Shown: positions 12,756-22,934, counted from the first letter of the stretch. The stretch: 64,000 nucleotides of DNA from Pseudoclavibacter sp. AY1H1 (GCF_002931055.1 NZ_PSXX01000001.1:558001-622000), one strand, 5' to 3'. Numbers and translations are program-made. Notes: a model not told the origin generated them from the letters alone.

Positions 12756-14039
12756 GTGAGCGAGATCGCTGGCGCGCATCCGGCTGCCGCCCACCAGACC
12801 GATGCGTCTGACGGGCAGCCGATGCGCGTCGTCATCGGCGTGACAGGCGGCATCGCCGCCTACAAGGCGGTGCAGGTCATCCGCGATCTCGTTCTCCTCG
12901 GCCATCACGTCGACGTCGTGCCCACGGAGTCCGCGCTGCGGTTCGTGGGCCGTCCGACGTTCGAGGCCATCTCGCGCAATCCCGTTCGAACCGACGTCTT
13001 CGACGACGTCGCGGAGGTTCGGCACGTCGCGCTCGGCCAGCAGGCTGATGTCATCGCCGTCGTGCCGACGACCGCGAACTCCATGGCGAAGATCGCCGCC
13101 GGTCTCTCCGACGATCTGCTCGGCACGACGATCCTGGCGTCGACGGCCCCGCTCATCCTCGCGCCAGCCATGCACACGGAGATGTGGCTCAACCCGGCGA
13201 CGCAGGCCAACGCGGCCCGTCTCGACGCACGTGGAGTGGTGCTCGTCGGTCCGGCCGACGGACAGCTGACCGGCAACGACTCCGGGCCAGGTCGCCTGGC
13301 GGAGCCCTCCGAGATCGTTGCGACGATCCTGAGCGCCGGACGCGGCGAACGTCGACGCCGCCGCGAGGCGGAACTGGTGAGCGACCTCCGCGGGAGGCGC
13401 GTCCTCATCACTGCAGGAGGTACCCGCGAGCCGCTCGACCCCGTGCGGTTCATCGGCAACCGATCGAGCGGGAGGCAGGGCTTCGCTCTCGCTGAGCGTG
13501 CTCTCGCGCGTGGCGCTGAGGTCACTCTCGTCGCCGCCAACGCGGAGGTCCGGCCACCCGACGGGGTCAAGCTCGTCACCGTCTCGAGCGCGCAGCAGCT
13601 GGCGCAGGCCTGCGCCGAGATCGCCCCACGTCACGATGTCGTCATCATGGCCGCGGCGGTCGCGGACTACCGGCCACTGACCGTCGCCGAGGGCAAGATC
13701 AAGAAGGAGCAGGCGGGCGAGGAGCTGACGCTCACCTTCACCCGCAATCCCGACATCCTGCAGGATCTGTCCGCGTCACGTGGTGCCGATCAGGTCATCA
13801 TCGGCTTCGCGGCCGAGACCGAGACCGACGACGCTGCGCTCCTCGAGCTCGGTCGGGCCAAGATCGCGAGGAAGGGATGCGACTACCTCGTCGTCAACAG
13901 GGTCGGCTGGAGCCTCGGCTTCCAGTCGGACGACAACTCGGTCTTCATCCTCGCAGCGTCTGGCGACGTTGTCTCGCGTCACACTGGCGACAAGATGTCG
14001 GTGGCCGATGTCATCCTGGACCTGCTCGCCAACGTCTAG
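12756..14039 (+). CDS. coaBC: bifunctional phosphopantothenoylcysteine decarboxylase / synthetase
   Basis: Two steps of coenzyme A synthesis: CoaB couples phosphopantothenate to cysteine using CTP, and CoaC decarboxylates the product using FMN. It has up to 427 residues. The CoaC half (about 22-195) starts [16 protein letters not shown] and has the APAMHTEMW loop, where enterobacterial enzymes have PAMN. The CoaB half starts near 208 ([28 protein letters not shown]) and has the nucleotide-binding GKIKKEQ. GTG 12756 lies 8 bases after rpoZ, but ATG 12822 matches the usual N-terminus and neither has a strong ribosome site, so the start is uncertain. Confidence 0.92.
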   Translation: MSEIAGAHPAAAHQTDASDGQPMRVVIGVTGGIAAYKAVQVIRDLVLLGHHVDVVPTESALRFVGRPTFEAISRNPVRTDVFDDVAEVRHVALGQQADVIAVVPTTANSMAKIAAGLSDDLLGTTILASTAPLILAPAMHTEMWLNPATQANAARLDARGVVLVGPADGQLTGNDSGPGRLAEPSEIVATILSAGRGERRRRREAELVSDLRGRRVLITAGGTREPLDPVRFIGNRSSGRQGFALAERALARGAEVTLVAANAEVRPPDGVKLVTVSSAQQLAQACAEIAPRHDVVIMAAAVADYRPLTVAEGKIKKEQAGEELTLTFTRNPDILQDLSASRGADQVIIGFAAETETDDAALLELGRAKIARKGCDYLVVNRVGWSLGFQSDDNSVFILAASGDVVSRHTGDKMSVADVILDLLANV

Positions 14040-14092
14040 TCACGCCGGCGTCGCCAACCAGCAGCCGCAACACTCACCGCAAGGGGTTCTTC

Positions 14093-15286
14093 TTGTCTTC
14101 TCTTCGCCTGTTCACCTCTGAGTCGGTCACCGAGGGTCACCCCGACAAGATCTGCGACCAGATCTCCGACCGCATCCTCGACGACCTCCTGACCCAGGAC
14201 CCGGCGTCCCGCGTCGCCGTCGAGACGCTCGTGACGACGGGCCAGGTGCACGTCGCCGGCGAGGTCACGACCAAGGCGTACTCCGACATCGCCGGCATCG
14301 TCAGACGCACCATCAGCGAGATCGGCTACACGTCGAGCGACGTCGGCTTCGACGGCTCCTCGTGCGGCGTCTCGATCTCGGTCGGAGAGCAGTCTCCCGA
14401 GATCGGCGAGGGCGTGACGACCTCGTTGGAGCACCGCTCCGAGAGCTCGGAAGACGCGATCGCCAAGCAGGGCGCGGGAGACCAGGGCATCATGTTCGGC
14501 TACGCGACCCGAGAGACCGAAGCCCTCATGCCGTTGCCGATCCACCTCGCGCACCAGCTCGCGCAGCAGCTCGCGGCCGTCCGGAAGTCCGGCGAGGTCG
14601 CCTACCTGCGCCCAGACGGCAAGACGCAGGTCACCGTCGGCTACGAGGGGAGCGTGCCCCGTTCCATCGAGACCGTCGTGGTCTCCACGCAGCACGACCC
14701 TGGTCTCGAGCAGGCGCAGATCCGCGAAGACGTCATCAGGCACGTCGTCCGCCCGGTGCTGGAGCGCAACGGCTTCGCTGACGCCGAGCCCACCTTCCTC
14801 GTCAACCCGTCAGGCAGCTTCATCGACGGAGGGCCCCGCGCCGACGCTGGCCTGACCGGACGCAAGATCATCGTCGACACGTACGGCGGCATGGCGCGCC
14901 ACGGTGGCGGCGCCTTCAGCGGCAAGGACCCCTCGAAGGTCGACCGCTCGGCCGCGTACGCCATGCGATGGGTGGCGAAGAACGCCGTCGCGGCGGGACT
15001 CGCCGATCGCCTCGAAGTGCAGATCGCGTACGCCATCGGCAAGGCTGAGCCGGTCGGCCTCTACGTCGAGAGCTTCGGCACCGGCACGGTGGCGGACGCC
15101 ACGATCATCGAGGCGATCCTCTCGACGTTCGATCTCCGCCCAGGTGCGCTCGTCGAGGACCTCGACCTGCGTCGCCCGATCTACGCCCAGACCTCCGCCT
15201 ACGGCCACTTCGGTCGCGAGCTGCCCGACTTCACGTGGGAGCGCACCGACCGGGCCGAGGAGCTCCGCCGAGCCGCTGGTCTCTGA
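14093..15286 (+). CDS. metK: S-adenosylmethionine synthetase
   Basis: Makes S-adenosylmethionine from methionine and ATP. It has 397 residues. Family signatures are [22 protein letters not shown] at the N-terminus (substrate and Mg sites), [12 protein letters not shown] in the middle, and [16 protein letters not shown] near residue 275, the phosphate loop. A TTG start at 14093 is chosen because AAGGGG at 14081-14086 is placed 6 bases before it and the conserved protein begins there; the open frame extends upstream but overlaps coaBC. SAM supply suits the neighbouring methyltransferase and Met-tRNA genes, though that may be chance. Confidence 0.95.
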   Translation: MSSLRLFTSESVTEGHPDKICDQISDRILDDLLTQDPASRVAVETLVTTGQVHVAGEVTTKAYSDIAGIVRRTISEIGYTSSDVGFDGSSCGVSISVGEQSPEIGEGVTTSLEHRSESSEDAIAKQGAGDQGIMFGYATRETEALMPLPIHLAHQLAQQLAAVRKSGEVAYLRPDGKTQVTVGYEGSVPRSIETVVVSTQHDPGLEQAQIREDVIRHVVRPVLERNGFADAEPTFLVNPSGSFIDGGPRADAGLTGRKIIVDTYGGMARHGGGAFSGKDPSKVDRSAAYAMRWVAKNAVAAGLADRLEVQIAYAIGKAEPVGLYVESFGTGTVADATIIEAILSTFDLRPGALVEDLDLRRPIYAQTSAYGHFGRELPDFTWERTDRAEELRRAAGL

Positions 15287-15300
15287 TCGCAGAGCCAGCT

Positions 15301-17352
15301 GTGGACGACACCCTGCCGAGGGTCGCGCGCGTCGTCGTCGCCTCCCCGCTTCCGCAGCTCGACCGGGAGCTCGAATACGAGATCCCCGTCGAGCTGCGCG
15401 GGAGCATCGGCGTCGGAATGCGGGTTGCGGTTCCGCTTCGCACCTCGAACCGCCAGTTGCAGGGGTTCGTCGTGGCCGTCGAGCGAGTCGCCGAGTACAC
15501 GGGCAAGCTCGCGCCGATCATCGAGCTCGTCTCGACTGCCAGGGTACTCACGCCCGAGATCGCCGGCCTCGCCCGGGCCGTCGCCGACCGGCAGGCCGGA
15601 TGCGCGGCGGACGTGCTGCGCCTCGCCATCCCGGCGAGGTCCGTGCGCGTCGAGCAGCGCTGGCTGGAGGCACGCGCCCAGGCAGCTCCAGCGACGGCGG
15701 GAGCTCCTGGCGGTGAGGACGCGCCGTCGAGCGATGCCGACGAGACCGCGCCCACAGCGGACGAGGTCCACGATGTCCCGGAGGCGACGCTCGCTCCCAT
15801 GTACGGGGCAGAGGCAGCCGACCTGCTCGGACGGGGTCCGGCGGCGAGGTTCGCGGTCGACGCCCCGGTCGGCGTCGACGGGGGAGTTCCCCGCTCGCTC
15901 CTCGCCCTCGCAGCGATCTCAGCGGTTCGCGTCGCCGCCGGGCAGTCCGTCATCCTGGCGGTCCCCGACTACCGCGACGTCGAGCTGGCTCTGCGCGCGC
16001 TCGGCAGGTTCCTCGATGCCGGGCGGGTCCGCCGCCTCGACACCCGCGCCAAGCCCGCCGACCGCTACGCGGCGTTCCTCGCCTGCCTCGACGAGACACC
16101 GGGTGTCGTCGTCGGCACGAGGAGCGTCATCTACGCTCCAGCCTCGAACCTCGGGGCCGTACTCGTCTGGGACGACGGCGACGAGAGCTTCACCGAGCAG
16201 CTCGCGCCATACGCCAGCACCCGCGATGTCGCCCTGCTCCGCGCTGAGCGCGAGTCGCTCACGCTCATCTTCGCGGCGCACACCCCGAGCCTGGAGGTCG
16301 CCCGCCTCGTGGGCATGCGGTGGCTCACTCCGGTGCCGCTCGCGCGACCGGAGGCTCCCAAGGTCATCTCGGGCAGCCAGGCTCTCGCCGAGGAGACGCC
16401 GGCGGCGCACGCGCGCATCCCAGCGCTCGCCTGGCAGGAGGCGAGGCGCGCGCTCGAGCACGGGCCGGTGCTGCTCCAGGTCGTGCGTGCCGGCTACATC
16501 CCGAGCCTCAGCTGCGCCAGGTGTCGCACGCCAGCTCGCTGCACGGTCTGCGGCGGAGCCCTCGAGTACTCGCGTCCGGGAGCGCCCCCTTCCTGCAGGG
16601 TGTGCGACGCCCTGCATCCCGAGTGGCAGTGTCCCGAGTGCGGCGACCGGCGCCTCCGGAACACGTCACTCGGCGCGGAGCGGACCGCAGAGGAGCTCGG
16701 ACGCGCCTTCCCCGGCACTCGTGTCGTCGTGGCCGATGGAGCCTCAGAGACCGTGACGATCGACGACCGCCCCTGTCTCGTCGTGGCAACGCGCGGCGCC
16801 GAGCCGGTTCCGAGCTCCGGCTACGCCGGCATCGTCCTGCTCGACACGGAGCGCTCGCTCGCTCAGGAGCGCCTCGACGCTGGCGTCGACGCGCTCCGCG
16901 GATGGTCGAACGCCGCGGCGCTGGCGTCGGGCGGCGCCAAGGTCGTCATCGTGGGAGCCGACAATCCGGCAGCGCACGCGCTCCGCACCTGGCAGCAGCC
17001 AGCCTTCTCGACGCGCGAGCTCGAGGAGCGGCGCGATCTCCACTTCCCACCGGCGATTCGCGTCGCCGCCATCTCCGGGAGCGACGAGGAAGTCCGCCAC
17101 GCCATTGCGAGCGTCGAGGCCTCCGCCGAGCTCAAGCAGGCTGGGGCCATGCAGATCCTCGGACCGACGCCCCAGGAGGTCGGAAGCCGAGCAGTTCTCA
17201 AGTTCAGCTACTCGCTCGGCGCCCCGCTGGCGAAGCTGCTGAAGAGCGAGCTCGTCCGAGCGGCGACAAGCCGGCGCCCGCGCGTCGCGGGTCGCGGCGG
17301 CGGGCACGCCTCGACCCTGCGCGTACGATTTGACCCGCCGGGCATCTTCTGA
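15301..17352 (+). CDS. priA: PriA-like primosomal protein N', helicase motifs lost
   Basis: Homologue of the replication restart protein PriA, 683 residues. The N-terminal 3'-DNA-binding domain (ARVVVASPLPQLDRELEYEIP) is clear. The zinc region near residues 400-450 keeps four Cys pairs (CARC, CTVC, CRVC, CPEC). The Walker A GxGKT and the DEAH box expected between them are absent: the corresponding stretch reads GVDGGVPRSLLALAAISAV. This is the known state of actinobacterial PriA, which is thought not to be an active helicase. GTG 15301 is 14 bases after metK; an in-frame extension into metK is rejected. Confidence 0.85.
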   Translation: MDDTLPRVARVVVASPLPQLDRELEYEIPVELRGSIGVGMRVAVPLRTSNRQLQGFVVAVERVAEYTGKLAPIIELVSTARVLTPEIAGLARAVADRQAGCAADVLRLAIPARSVRVEQRWLEARAQAAPATAGAPGGEDAPSSDADETAPTADEVHDVPEATLAPMYGAEAADLLGRGPAARFAVDAPVGVDGGVPRSLLALAAISAVRVAAGQSVILAVPDYRDVELALRALGRFLDAGRVRRLDTRAKPADRYAAFLACLDETPGVVVGTRSVIYAPASNLGAVLVWDDGDESFTEQLAPYASTRDVALLRAERESLTLIFAAHTPSLEVARLVGMRWLTPVPLARPEAPKVISGSQALAEETPAAHARIPALAWQEARRALEHGPVLLQVVRAGYIPSLSCARCRTPARCTVCGGALEYSRPGAPPSCRVCDALHPEWQCPECGDRRLRNTSLGAERTAEELGRAFPGTRVVVADGASETVTIDDRPCLVVATRGAEPVPSSGYAGIVLLDTERSLAQERLDAGVDALRGWSNAAALASGGAKVVIVGADNPAAHALRTWQQPAFSTRELEERRDLHFPPAIRVAAISGSDEEVRHAIASVEASAELKQAGAMQILGPTPQEVGSRAVLKFSYSLGAPLAKLLKSELVRAATSRRPRVAGRGGGHASTLRVRFDPPGIF

Positions 17353-17399
17353 CCCGCGCTCCAGCACCACACTCGCACCAACCTCGAGAGGCACCAGCT

Positions 17400-18329
17400 A
17401 TGCGGCTCGTCTTCGCCGGCACCCCACCCACCGCCGTCCCCAGCCTTGAGGCGCTCGTGGACGACGGTCACGAGATCGCGGCGGTCCTCACGCGCGACGA
17501 TGCCAAGGTGGGTCGTGCGAGGGCGCTCACGCCATCCCCCGTGGCGGCCCGCGCGGCGGAGCTCGGCCTTCGGGTGATCAAGAGCAACCGCATGTCCCCG
17601 GACGTGACCGCTGAGCTCGCGAGCCTCGATGCCGAGCTCGGCGTCATCGTCGCCTACGGGGCGCTCATCGATGCCGCGACGCTCGATGTGCCCGGGCGCG
17701 GCTGGATCAACCTGCACTTCTCGCTGCTCCCCGACCTGCGCGGCGCCGCCCCGGCCCAGCGTGCCGTCATGCGTGGCGACTCGTCGACGGGTATGACCAT
17801 CTTCCAGCTGACGGTCGGCCTCGACGAGGGGCCGGTCTTCGCGACCCAAGCTTCGCCGATCGGCGAGACCGAGACCTCGGGGGAGCTCCTCGAGCGCCTC
17901 GCGGGGGAGGGAGCGGCCTTCCTCGCGGAGACGGTGCAGGGGATCAGCGAAGACGCGCTGATCGCCAAACCGCAGGTCGGCGAACCCACCACCGCGGCGA
18001 AGCTGCGGAAGCAGGATTCCGCGGTCGACTGGGCGGCTCCGCTCGTGAGCGTGGACGCGCACATCCGCGGCGTGACTCCAGAGCCGGGCGCGGTGGCGCA
18101 CGTCGACGGACAGCCGTTGCGCATCCTGCGCATCGCACGCCCGAGCGAGGCCATCGACGTGCCGCCGCTTGCACCGGGGCAGCTCGCTGTCGTCGGCCAG
18201 GACGTCTTCGTCGGCACGGGCACGCAGCCCCTCCAGCTCGTCACGGTCCAGCCCGCCGGGAAGAAGCCGATGCCAGCGCGAGACTGGCTCCGCGGCAGGC
18301 GCGATGCCGAGACGCTGGTGCTCGCATGA
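17400..18329 (+). CDS. fmt: methionyl-tRNA formyltransferase
   Basis: Formylates initiator Met-tRNA using 10-formyl-tetrahydrofolate. It has 309 residues. It begins MRLVFAGTPPTAVPSLEAL. The catalytic Asn and His lie in INLHFSLLP, followed by DLRGAAPAQ (folate loop), and the catalytic Asp in VGLDEGPVFA near residue 144. The C-terminal tRNA-binding domain follows from about 205. GAGAGG upstream serves as ribosome site. Its stop overlaps the rsmB start by four bases. No peptide deformylase gene is next to it, although def commonly precedes fmt elsewhere. Confidence 0.96.
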   Translation: MRLVFAGTPPTAVPSLEALVDDGHEIAAVLTRDDAKVGRARALTPSPVAARAAELGLRVIKSNRMSPDVTAELASLDAELGVIVAYGALIDAATLDVPGRGWINLHFSLLPDLRGAAPAQRAVMRGDSSTGMTIFQLTVGLDEGPVFATQASPIGETETSGELLERLAGEGAAFLAETVQGISEDALIAKPQVGEPTTAAKLRKQDSAVDWAAPLVSVDAHIRGVTPEPGAVAHVDGQPLRILRIARPSEAIDVPPLAPGQLAVVGQDVFVGTGTQPLQLVTVQPAGKKPMPARDWLRGRRDAETLVLA

Positions 18330-19819
18330 GCCCGGCCGGTGCAGGGGGACGCCGCGGGAACCGCCCCTCGGAGGGCAGGCGGCGCCCTGATCAGCCGACC
18401 GCCGGTCGCTCGGTCACTCGCTCACGCCAGGTGGCGTTCGAGGTTCTCAGAGCTGTCGACGAGGACGACGCCTACGCCAACCTCCTGCTTCCGCACCGGA
18501 TCTCGGCGGCACGGCTCTCCCCGTCGGATGCGGGCCTTGCGACCGAGCTGACCTACGGCACGCTGCGTCGTCGAGGCACGTACGACGCGATCATCGCCGA
18601 GGCCTCCGGGCGCGACGTCCGCGATATCGACCCGCCGATCCTCGATGTCCTCCGTCTGGGCGCACACCAGCTGCTGAGCATGCGCACGCCGAGTCACGCT
18701 GCGGTCAACGAGTCGGTCGAGCAGGCCGCCCGCATCGCGTCCCGAGGCGCCTCCGGGTTCGTCAACGCGATCCTTCGGAAGATCTCGCGCACCGGACTCG
18801 ACGAGTGGCTCGACGAGATCACGACGGGGCAGAGCGAGGAGCAGGCTCTCGCGGTGCGCCACTCGCATCCGGACTGGATCGTGCGCGCACTGCGCGACTC
18901 GCTCGCGGCGGAAGAGCGCGGCGACGAGCTCGCCGCGACACTCGCCGCCGACAATGTGTCGCCATCCGTCAGCATCGTGTCCCTCCCCGGCTTCGACACG
19001 CCCGACGAGCTCATCGAGACGAACCCCGATCTCCTCGGGCCAGGCCGAGTCTCGCCTCGCGGGCTGACGCTCTCCTCGGGCGACCCGTCCTGGGTCCCTC
19101 AGGTCAAGGCGGGCAGGGCACGCGTCCAGGACGAGGGCTCGCAGCTGGTCACGCTCGCGCTGCTCGAAGCGGCGCCGGTCCTCGCCGGCGAGCGCTGGCT
19201 CGACATGTGCGCCGGCCCCGGGGGCAAGGCTGCGCTGCTCGCTGCCAGCGCTACCGAGCTCGGCTCCAAGCTCACCGCCAACGAGCTCGTGCCGGCTCGC
19301 GCCGGGCTCGTCCGCACGGCGCTCGCCCCGCTCGCGGCTCCCGTCTCCGTCACCAACGAGGACGGACGCTCATTCGCCGAGAGCCACCCTGGGGAGTTTG
19401 ATCGAGTCCTCCTCGACGCCCCCTGCACGGGCCTCGGCGCGCTGCGGCGCAGGCCGGAGGCTCGCTGGCGGAAGCAGAGCAGCGACGTGAGCGAGCTCGT
19501 CCAGCTGCAGGAGCAGCTGCTCGAGGCGGCGCTCGCCACCGTGAAGCCAGGCGGCATCGTGGCCTACGTCACCTGCTCGCCCCACCAGGCCGAGACGACC
19601 GGCGTCGTGCGCCGCGCGGTTCGGCTGTCTGGCGCTGAGGTGCTGGACGCGGCCGCGATCGTGAGCCGTGCATCGACGACCGGTGAACTGGACCTCGGCG
19701 AACGCCCCCTCGGCGACGGCACGCTCGTGCAGCTCTGGCCCCACCGCCACGGCACCGACGCCATGTTCCTCGCTCTCCTCCGCCGAGCACCCGCTCAGCA
19801 GGAGACCCCGACCCCGTAG
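18326..19819 (+). CDS. rsmB: 16S rRNA m5C967 methyltransferase (RsmB/Sun family)
   Basis: Methylates C967 of 16S rRNA using SAM. It has 497 residues. A basic, probably disordered N-terminus of about 30 residues precedes a NusB-like RNA-binding domain (VAFEVLRAVDEDDAYANLLLP, about 35-165). The Rossmann methyltransferase core follows, with the SAM motif DMCAGPGGKAALLA (near 293). The two catalytic cysteines are in DAPCTGLGALRRRPEARWR (near 366) and VTCSPHQAET (near 415). It is translationally coupled to fmt. Its stop codon TAG forms part of the -10 box of rpe. Confidence 0.94.
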   Translation: MSPAGAGGRRGNRPSEGRRRPDQPTAGRSVTRSRQVAFEVLRAVDEDDAYANLLLPHRISAARLSPSDAGLATELTYGTLRRRGTYDAIIAEASGRDVRDIDPPILDVLRLGAHQLLSMRTPSHAAVNESVEQAARIASRGASGFVNAILRKISRTGLDEWLDEITTGQSEEQALAVRHSHPDWIVRALRDSLAAEERGDELAATLAADNVSPSVSIVSLPGFDTPDELIETNPDLLGPGRVSPRGLTLSSGDPSWVPQVKAGRARVQDEGSQLVTLALLEAAPVLAGERWLDMCAGPGGKAALLAASATELGSKLTANELVPARAGLVRTALAPLAAPVSVTNEDGRSFAESHPGEFDRVLLDAPCTGLGALRRRPEARWRKQSSDVSELVQLQEQLLEAALATVKPGGIVAYVTCSPHQAETTGVVRRAVRLSGAEVLDAAAIVSRASTTGELDLGERPLGDGTLVQLWPHRHGTDAMFLALLRRAPAQQETPTP

Positions 19820-19822
19820 GAT
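19817..19822 (+). promoter_or_regulatory. -10 box of a probable leaderless rpe transcript
   Basis: TAGGAT is built on the rsmB stop codon and is followed by exactly 6 bases and the GTG start of rpe at 19829. No ribosome-binding sequence fits in the gap. Confidence 0.5.
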
Positions 19823-19828
19823 CGCCCC

Positions 19829-20494
19829 GTGAACGCGCGCATCAACCCCAGCATCCTGGCCGCCGACTTCGCCAACTTCGAGAGAGATCTCGGACGCATC
19901 GCCTCAGCCGATGCGGCGCACGTCGACGTCATGGACAACCACTTCGTGCCGAACCTCACGTTCGGGCAGCCGATGGTGGAGCGTCTGCAGGAGATCAGCC
20001 CCGTGCCGCTCGACCTGCACCTCATGATCGAGGACCCGGACCGCTGGGCTCCCCAGTTCGCGGAGATGGGCGTGTTCTCGGTGACCTTCCATGCGGAGGC
20101 CGCGACGAGTCCCGTGACCCTCGCCAAGCGGTTGAAGGAGCGAGGCGCGCGCGCTGGCATCGCCATCAACCCGGCGACGCCCCTCAGCGCCGTCGAGGAG
20201 ATCCTGCCCCACTTCGACCAGCTGCTCATCATGACCGTGGAGCCCGGCTTCGGCGGTCAGTCCTTCATGGCGGACATGATGCCGAAGCTGGCGAGGGCCG
20301 ACAGGCTCAGGAAGTCGCACGGCCTCGAGACCTGGCTCCAGGTCGACGGCGGGATCTCGCTCGACACGATCGAGCTCGCGGCAGCGAACGGCGCCGATAC
20401 CTTCGTCGCCGGATCGGCCGTGTTCCGCGGTGATCCCGGTGAGCAGATCGCGGCGCTGCGCGCGGCTGCAGCGGATGCCCGGCACGCGCACTAG
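19829..20494 (+). CDS. rpe: ribulose-phosphate 3-epimerase
   Basis: Interconverts ribulose 5-phosphate and xylulose 5-phosphate in the pentose phosphate pathway. It is a 221-residue TIM barrel. Visible signatures are [33 protein letters not shown] (catalytic Asp and metal His), [21 protein letters not shown] and LQVDGGIS with the second catalytic Asp. GTG 19829 is preferred as a leaderless start because a TANNNT box ends 6 bases before it. Ribose phosphate made through this route feeds PRPP for the his, trp and pyr pathways also encoded here. Confidence 0.96.
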   Translation: MNARINPSILAADFANFERDLGRIASADAAHVDVMDNHFVPNLTFGQPMVERLQEISPVPLDLHLMIEDPDRWAPQFAEMGVFSVTFHAEAATSPVTLAKRLKERGARAGIAINPATPLSAVEEILPHFDQLLIMTVEPGFGGQSFMADMMPKLARADRLRKSHGLETWLQVDGGISLDTIELAAANGADTFVAGSAVFRGDPGEQIAALRAAAADARHAH

Positions 20495-20506
20495 GCGCCA
20501 AGCGAC

Positions 20507-20512
20507 TACGCT
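20507..20512 (+). promoter_or_regulatory. -10 box of a probable leaderless hisE transcript
   Basis: TACGCT is followed by 6 bases and GTG 20519. The alternative GTG at 20513 would lie directly against the box, so the spacing helps choose the later start. Confidence 0.45.
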
Positions 20513-20518
20513 GTGCCT

Positions 20519-20782
20519 GTGAAATCCTTCGACACGCTGTTCGCAGAGCTCTCCGAGAAGATCGCCTCCCGACCAGAGGGTTCAGGCACGGTCCGAGAGT
20601 TCGACGCGGGCGTGCATACGATCGGGAAGAAGATCGTCGAGGAGGCCGCTGAGGTCTGGATGGCCGCCGAATACGAGAGCGACGAGGAGACGGCTGAGGA
20701 GATCTCGCAGCTGCTCTACCATCTGCAGGTCCTCATGCTCGCCAAGGGCCTCACGCTCGACGACGTCTACCGCAACCTCTAG
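20519..20782 (+). CDS. hisE: phosphoribosyl-ATP pyrophosphatase
   Basis: Hydrolyses phosphoribosyl-ATP to phosphoribosyl-AMP, the second step of histidine synthesis. It has 87 residues and an all-alpha MazG-like fold; the metal-binding acidic motif is [16 protein letters not shown] followed by [18 protein letters not shown] 20519 fits the leaderless spacing; GTG 20513 would add two residues. It is a separate gene from hisI, which lies 1.8 kb downstream; in many bacteria the two are fused. hisG follows after 120 bases holding a perfect palindrome. Confidence 0.93.
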   Translation: MKSFDTLFAELSEKIASRPEGSGTVREFDAGVHTIGKKIVEEAAEVWMAAEYESDEETAEEISQLLYHLQVLMLAKGLTLDDVYRNL

Positions 20783-20833
20783 CAGGCACGAGCTCTCCGC
20801 TCTCGACCGACCCGCGCGAGACGTGCGCAGACG

Positions 20834-20849
20834 CCGGTGACGTCACCGG
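20834..20849. promoter_or_regulatory. perfect 16-bp palindrome before hisG
   Basis: CCGGTGACGTCACCGG is a perfect two-fold symmetric sequence, centred about 61 bases before the hisG ATG. It has no T-run and so is more likely a protein-binding site than a terminator. The binding protein is unknown. Confidence 0.45.
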
Positions 20850-20902
20850 TCAGCGCGCACCCACCCCGATTCATGACTCCCAGAACCAAGGACGTTCCAA
20901 CA

Positions 20903-21742
20903 ATGCTTCGCATCGCCGTGCCAAACAAGGGCATGCTCGCCGAGACGGCCAACGAAATGCTGCAGGAGGCCGGCTACCGCGGCCGCGGCGACAGCCGTGA
21001 GCTCGTCGCCATCGACCCGATCAACGATGTCGAGTTCTTCTACCTCCGGCCTCGTGACATCGCGACCTACGTGGGCTCGGGTGTCCTCGACGCTGGCATC
21101 ACGGGCCGCGACTTTCTCTTGAACACCGAGTCGGCCGCCAAGGAGGTCCGTGCGCTGGACTTCGGCGACTCCACCTTCCGATTCGCGGGCCCCGCCGGCG
21201 AGTTCACCGATGTCAGCCAGTTGCAGGGCAAGCGCGTGGCGACGAGCTACACGGGCCTGCTCGGCTCCTGGTTCGCCCGGGCGGGCATCGAAGCTGAGCT
21301 GGTGCCCCTGGAGGGGGCGGTCGAGTCGGCCATCAGGCTCGGCGTCGCGGATGCCGTGGCCGACGTCGTCTCCACGGGTGGCACGCTGCGCAAGGCGGGC
21401 CTCGAGGTCTTCGGGCCGGTCATCCTCGAATCCACGGCGGTCCTCATCTCGACGCCGGAGAAGGAGCACGCTGCGCGTCGCCTCCTCGGCCGCCTCGACG
21501 GTGTGCTCGTCGCGCGACGCTACGCGATCATGGACTACGACATCGAGTCGTCGAAGCTCGACGCGGCTCTGGCGATCACACCCGGCTTCCAGTCGCCGAC
21601 GATCTCCCCGTTGCGCGATTCGGACTGGGTCGCGGTGCGCTCCATGGTGCCGCAGAACGAGCTCAACCAGGTCATGGACCAGCTCCAGGATGCTGGTGCC
21701 AAGGCCATCATCGTGACGGCGCTGCAAGCCGTCCGGGTGTGA
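20903..21742 (+). CDS. hisG: ATP phosphoribosyltransferase, long form
   Basis: Condenses ATP and PRPP in the first committed step of histidine synthesis and is feedback-inhibited by histidine. Its 279 residues make it the long hexameric form with a C-terminal ACT-like regulatory domain (from about 205), so no HisZ is needed. Motifs include [12 protein letters not shown] at the N-terminus and the PRPP loop [18 protein letters not shown] near residue 155. ATG 20903 follows AAGGA by 10 bases and matches the family start. An in-frame extension to 20837 would run across the palindrome and is rejected. Confidence 0.94.
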   Translation: MLRIAVPNKGMLAETANEMLQEAGYRGRGDSRELVAIDPINDVEFFYLRPRDIATYVGSGVLDAGITGRDFLLNTESAAKEVRALDFGDSTFRFAGPAGEFTDVSQLQGKRVATSYTGLLGSWFARAGIEAELVPLEGAVESAIRLGVADAVADVVSTGGTLRKAGLEVFGPVILESTAVLISTPEKEHAARRLLGRLDGVLVARRYAIMDYDIESSKLDAALAITPGFQSPTISPLRDSDWVAVRSMVPQNELNQVMDQLQDAGAKAIIVTALQAVRV

Positions 21743-22548
21743 TGATGACCGTCTCCGCATCCGCCCAGAAGTCCACGGGGCTCGCAACGCGCGTCATCCC
21801 CTGCCTCGATGTGGCCGAGGGGCGTGTCGTCAAGGGCGTCAACTTCCTGGATCTGCAGGATGCGGGCGACCCCGTCGAGCTCGCGGCGCTCTACGCCGAG
21901 CAGGGTGCGGACGAGCTCACCTTCCTCGATGTGACCGCCTCGAGCGAGGGACGGGGGACCACCTACGACCTCGTCACGCGGACGGCGGAGCAGGTCTTCA
22001 TCCCGCTCACCGTCGGCGGTGGGGTGCGCAGCGTCGAGGACGTTCGCGTGCTGCTCGCGTGCGGCGCCGACAAGGTCGGCGTGAACTCTGCGGCGATCGC
22101 ACGGCCGGCGCTGCTCGATGAGATCTCGTCGACGTTCGGCAACCAGGTCCTCGTCCTCTCGCTGGATGTGAAGCGCTCGGCATCGACCGAGTCCGGGTTC
22201 GTCGTGACGTCCCACGGTGGGCGAACAGACACTGGGATCGACGCGCTCAGCTGGGCCCGCGAGGCCATCGAGCGCGGCGCGGGGGAGCTCCTCGTCAACT
22301 CCATGGACGCTGATGGCACGAAGGCCGGCTTCGATCTGGAGCTGACCCGCCTCGTCCGCGAGCTGGCGACGGTCCCCGTCATCGCGTCCGGCGGAGCGGG
22401 TGCGCTCGAGCACTTCGCTCCCGCCGTCGAGGCCGGCGCGGACGCCGTGCTGGCCGCGAGCGTCTTCCACCACCGGCAGTTCACGATCGGCCAGGTGAAG
22501 GACTCCCTGGCCGAAGCAGGAGTCACCGTCAGGCGGAGCGTCCGATGA
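21742..22548 (+). CDS. hisF: imidazole glycerol phosphate synthase cyclase subunit
   Basis: Uses ammonia from HisH to close the imidazole ring and release AICAR. It is a (beta/alpha)8 barrel of about 268 residues. The N-terminal catalytic Asp is in [19 protein letters not shown] and the second in [16 protein letters not shown]. Phosphate sites are [10 protein letters not shown] and [13 protein letters not shown]. Starts GTG 21739, ATG 21742 and ATG 21745 are all in frame at the hisG stop; the TGATG overlap at 21742 is chosen. The partner hisH is not in the window, so the his genes are split between loci. Confidence 0.94.
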   Translation: MMTVSASAQKSTGLATRVIPCLDVAEGRVVKGVNFLDLQDAGDPVELAALYAEQGADELTFLDVTASSEGRGTTYDLVTRTAEQVFIPLTVGGGVRSVEDVRVLLACGADKVGVNSAAIARPALLDEISSTFGNQVLVLSLDVKRSASTESGFVVTSHGGRTDTGIDALSWAREAIERGAGELLVNSMDADGTKAGFDLELTRLVRELATVPVIASGGAGALEHFAPAVEAGADAVLAASVFHHRQFTIGQVKDSLAEAGVTVRRSVR

Positions 22549-22934
22549 CGGCATCCACGTTCCCCGTTGCCGCTCGGCAGATCGACGAGATCCTCTCGCG
22601 CGTCTCGTTCGACGACCGCGGCCTGGTTCCGGCAGTCGTGACCCGGCACGACACCCGCGAGGTGCTCATGCTCGCCTGGTTGAACGCGGAGTCGCTGCGC
22701 ATGACCCTGACCGAGGGGCGGGTCGTCTACTGGTCGCGCTCTCGTTCGGAGCTGTGGCGCAAGGGCGACACCTCCGGCAATACGCAGCGCCTCGTGAGCT
22801 TCGCGCTCGACTGCGATGCCGACACGATCCTCCTGGGCGTCGACCAGCACGGCCCTGCCTGCCACACCGGTACCAGAACCTGCTTCGACGGCGACGACCT
22901 CGCGCTCGAGTTCCCGGCCCATGACGTCGCCTGA
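22545..22934 (+). CDS. hisI: phosphoribosyl-AMP cyclohydrolase
   Basis: Opens the purine ring of phosphoribosyl-AMP in the third step of histidine synthesis. It has 129 residues, a single-domain HisI. The signature [20 protein letters not shown] is complete. [27 protein letters not shown] supplies Mg-binding Asp residues and zinc-binding Cys/His residues. It overlaps hisF by four bases, and its last 14 bases overlap the start of the membrane protein gene downstream, linking the his and trp parts. Confidence 0.95.
   Translation: MTASTFPVAARQIDEILSRVSFDDRGLVPAVVTRHDTREVLMLAWLNAESLRMTLTEGRVVYWSRSRSELWRKGDTSGNTQRLVSFALDCDADTILLGVDQHGPACHTGTRTCFDGDDLALEFPAHDVA

Noticed and set aside
13877-14092. 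N-terminal extension of metK
   Set aside because: It overlaps coaBC in another frame; TTG 14093 has a placed ribosome site and matches the family start.
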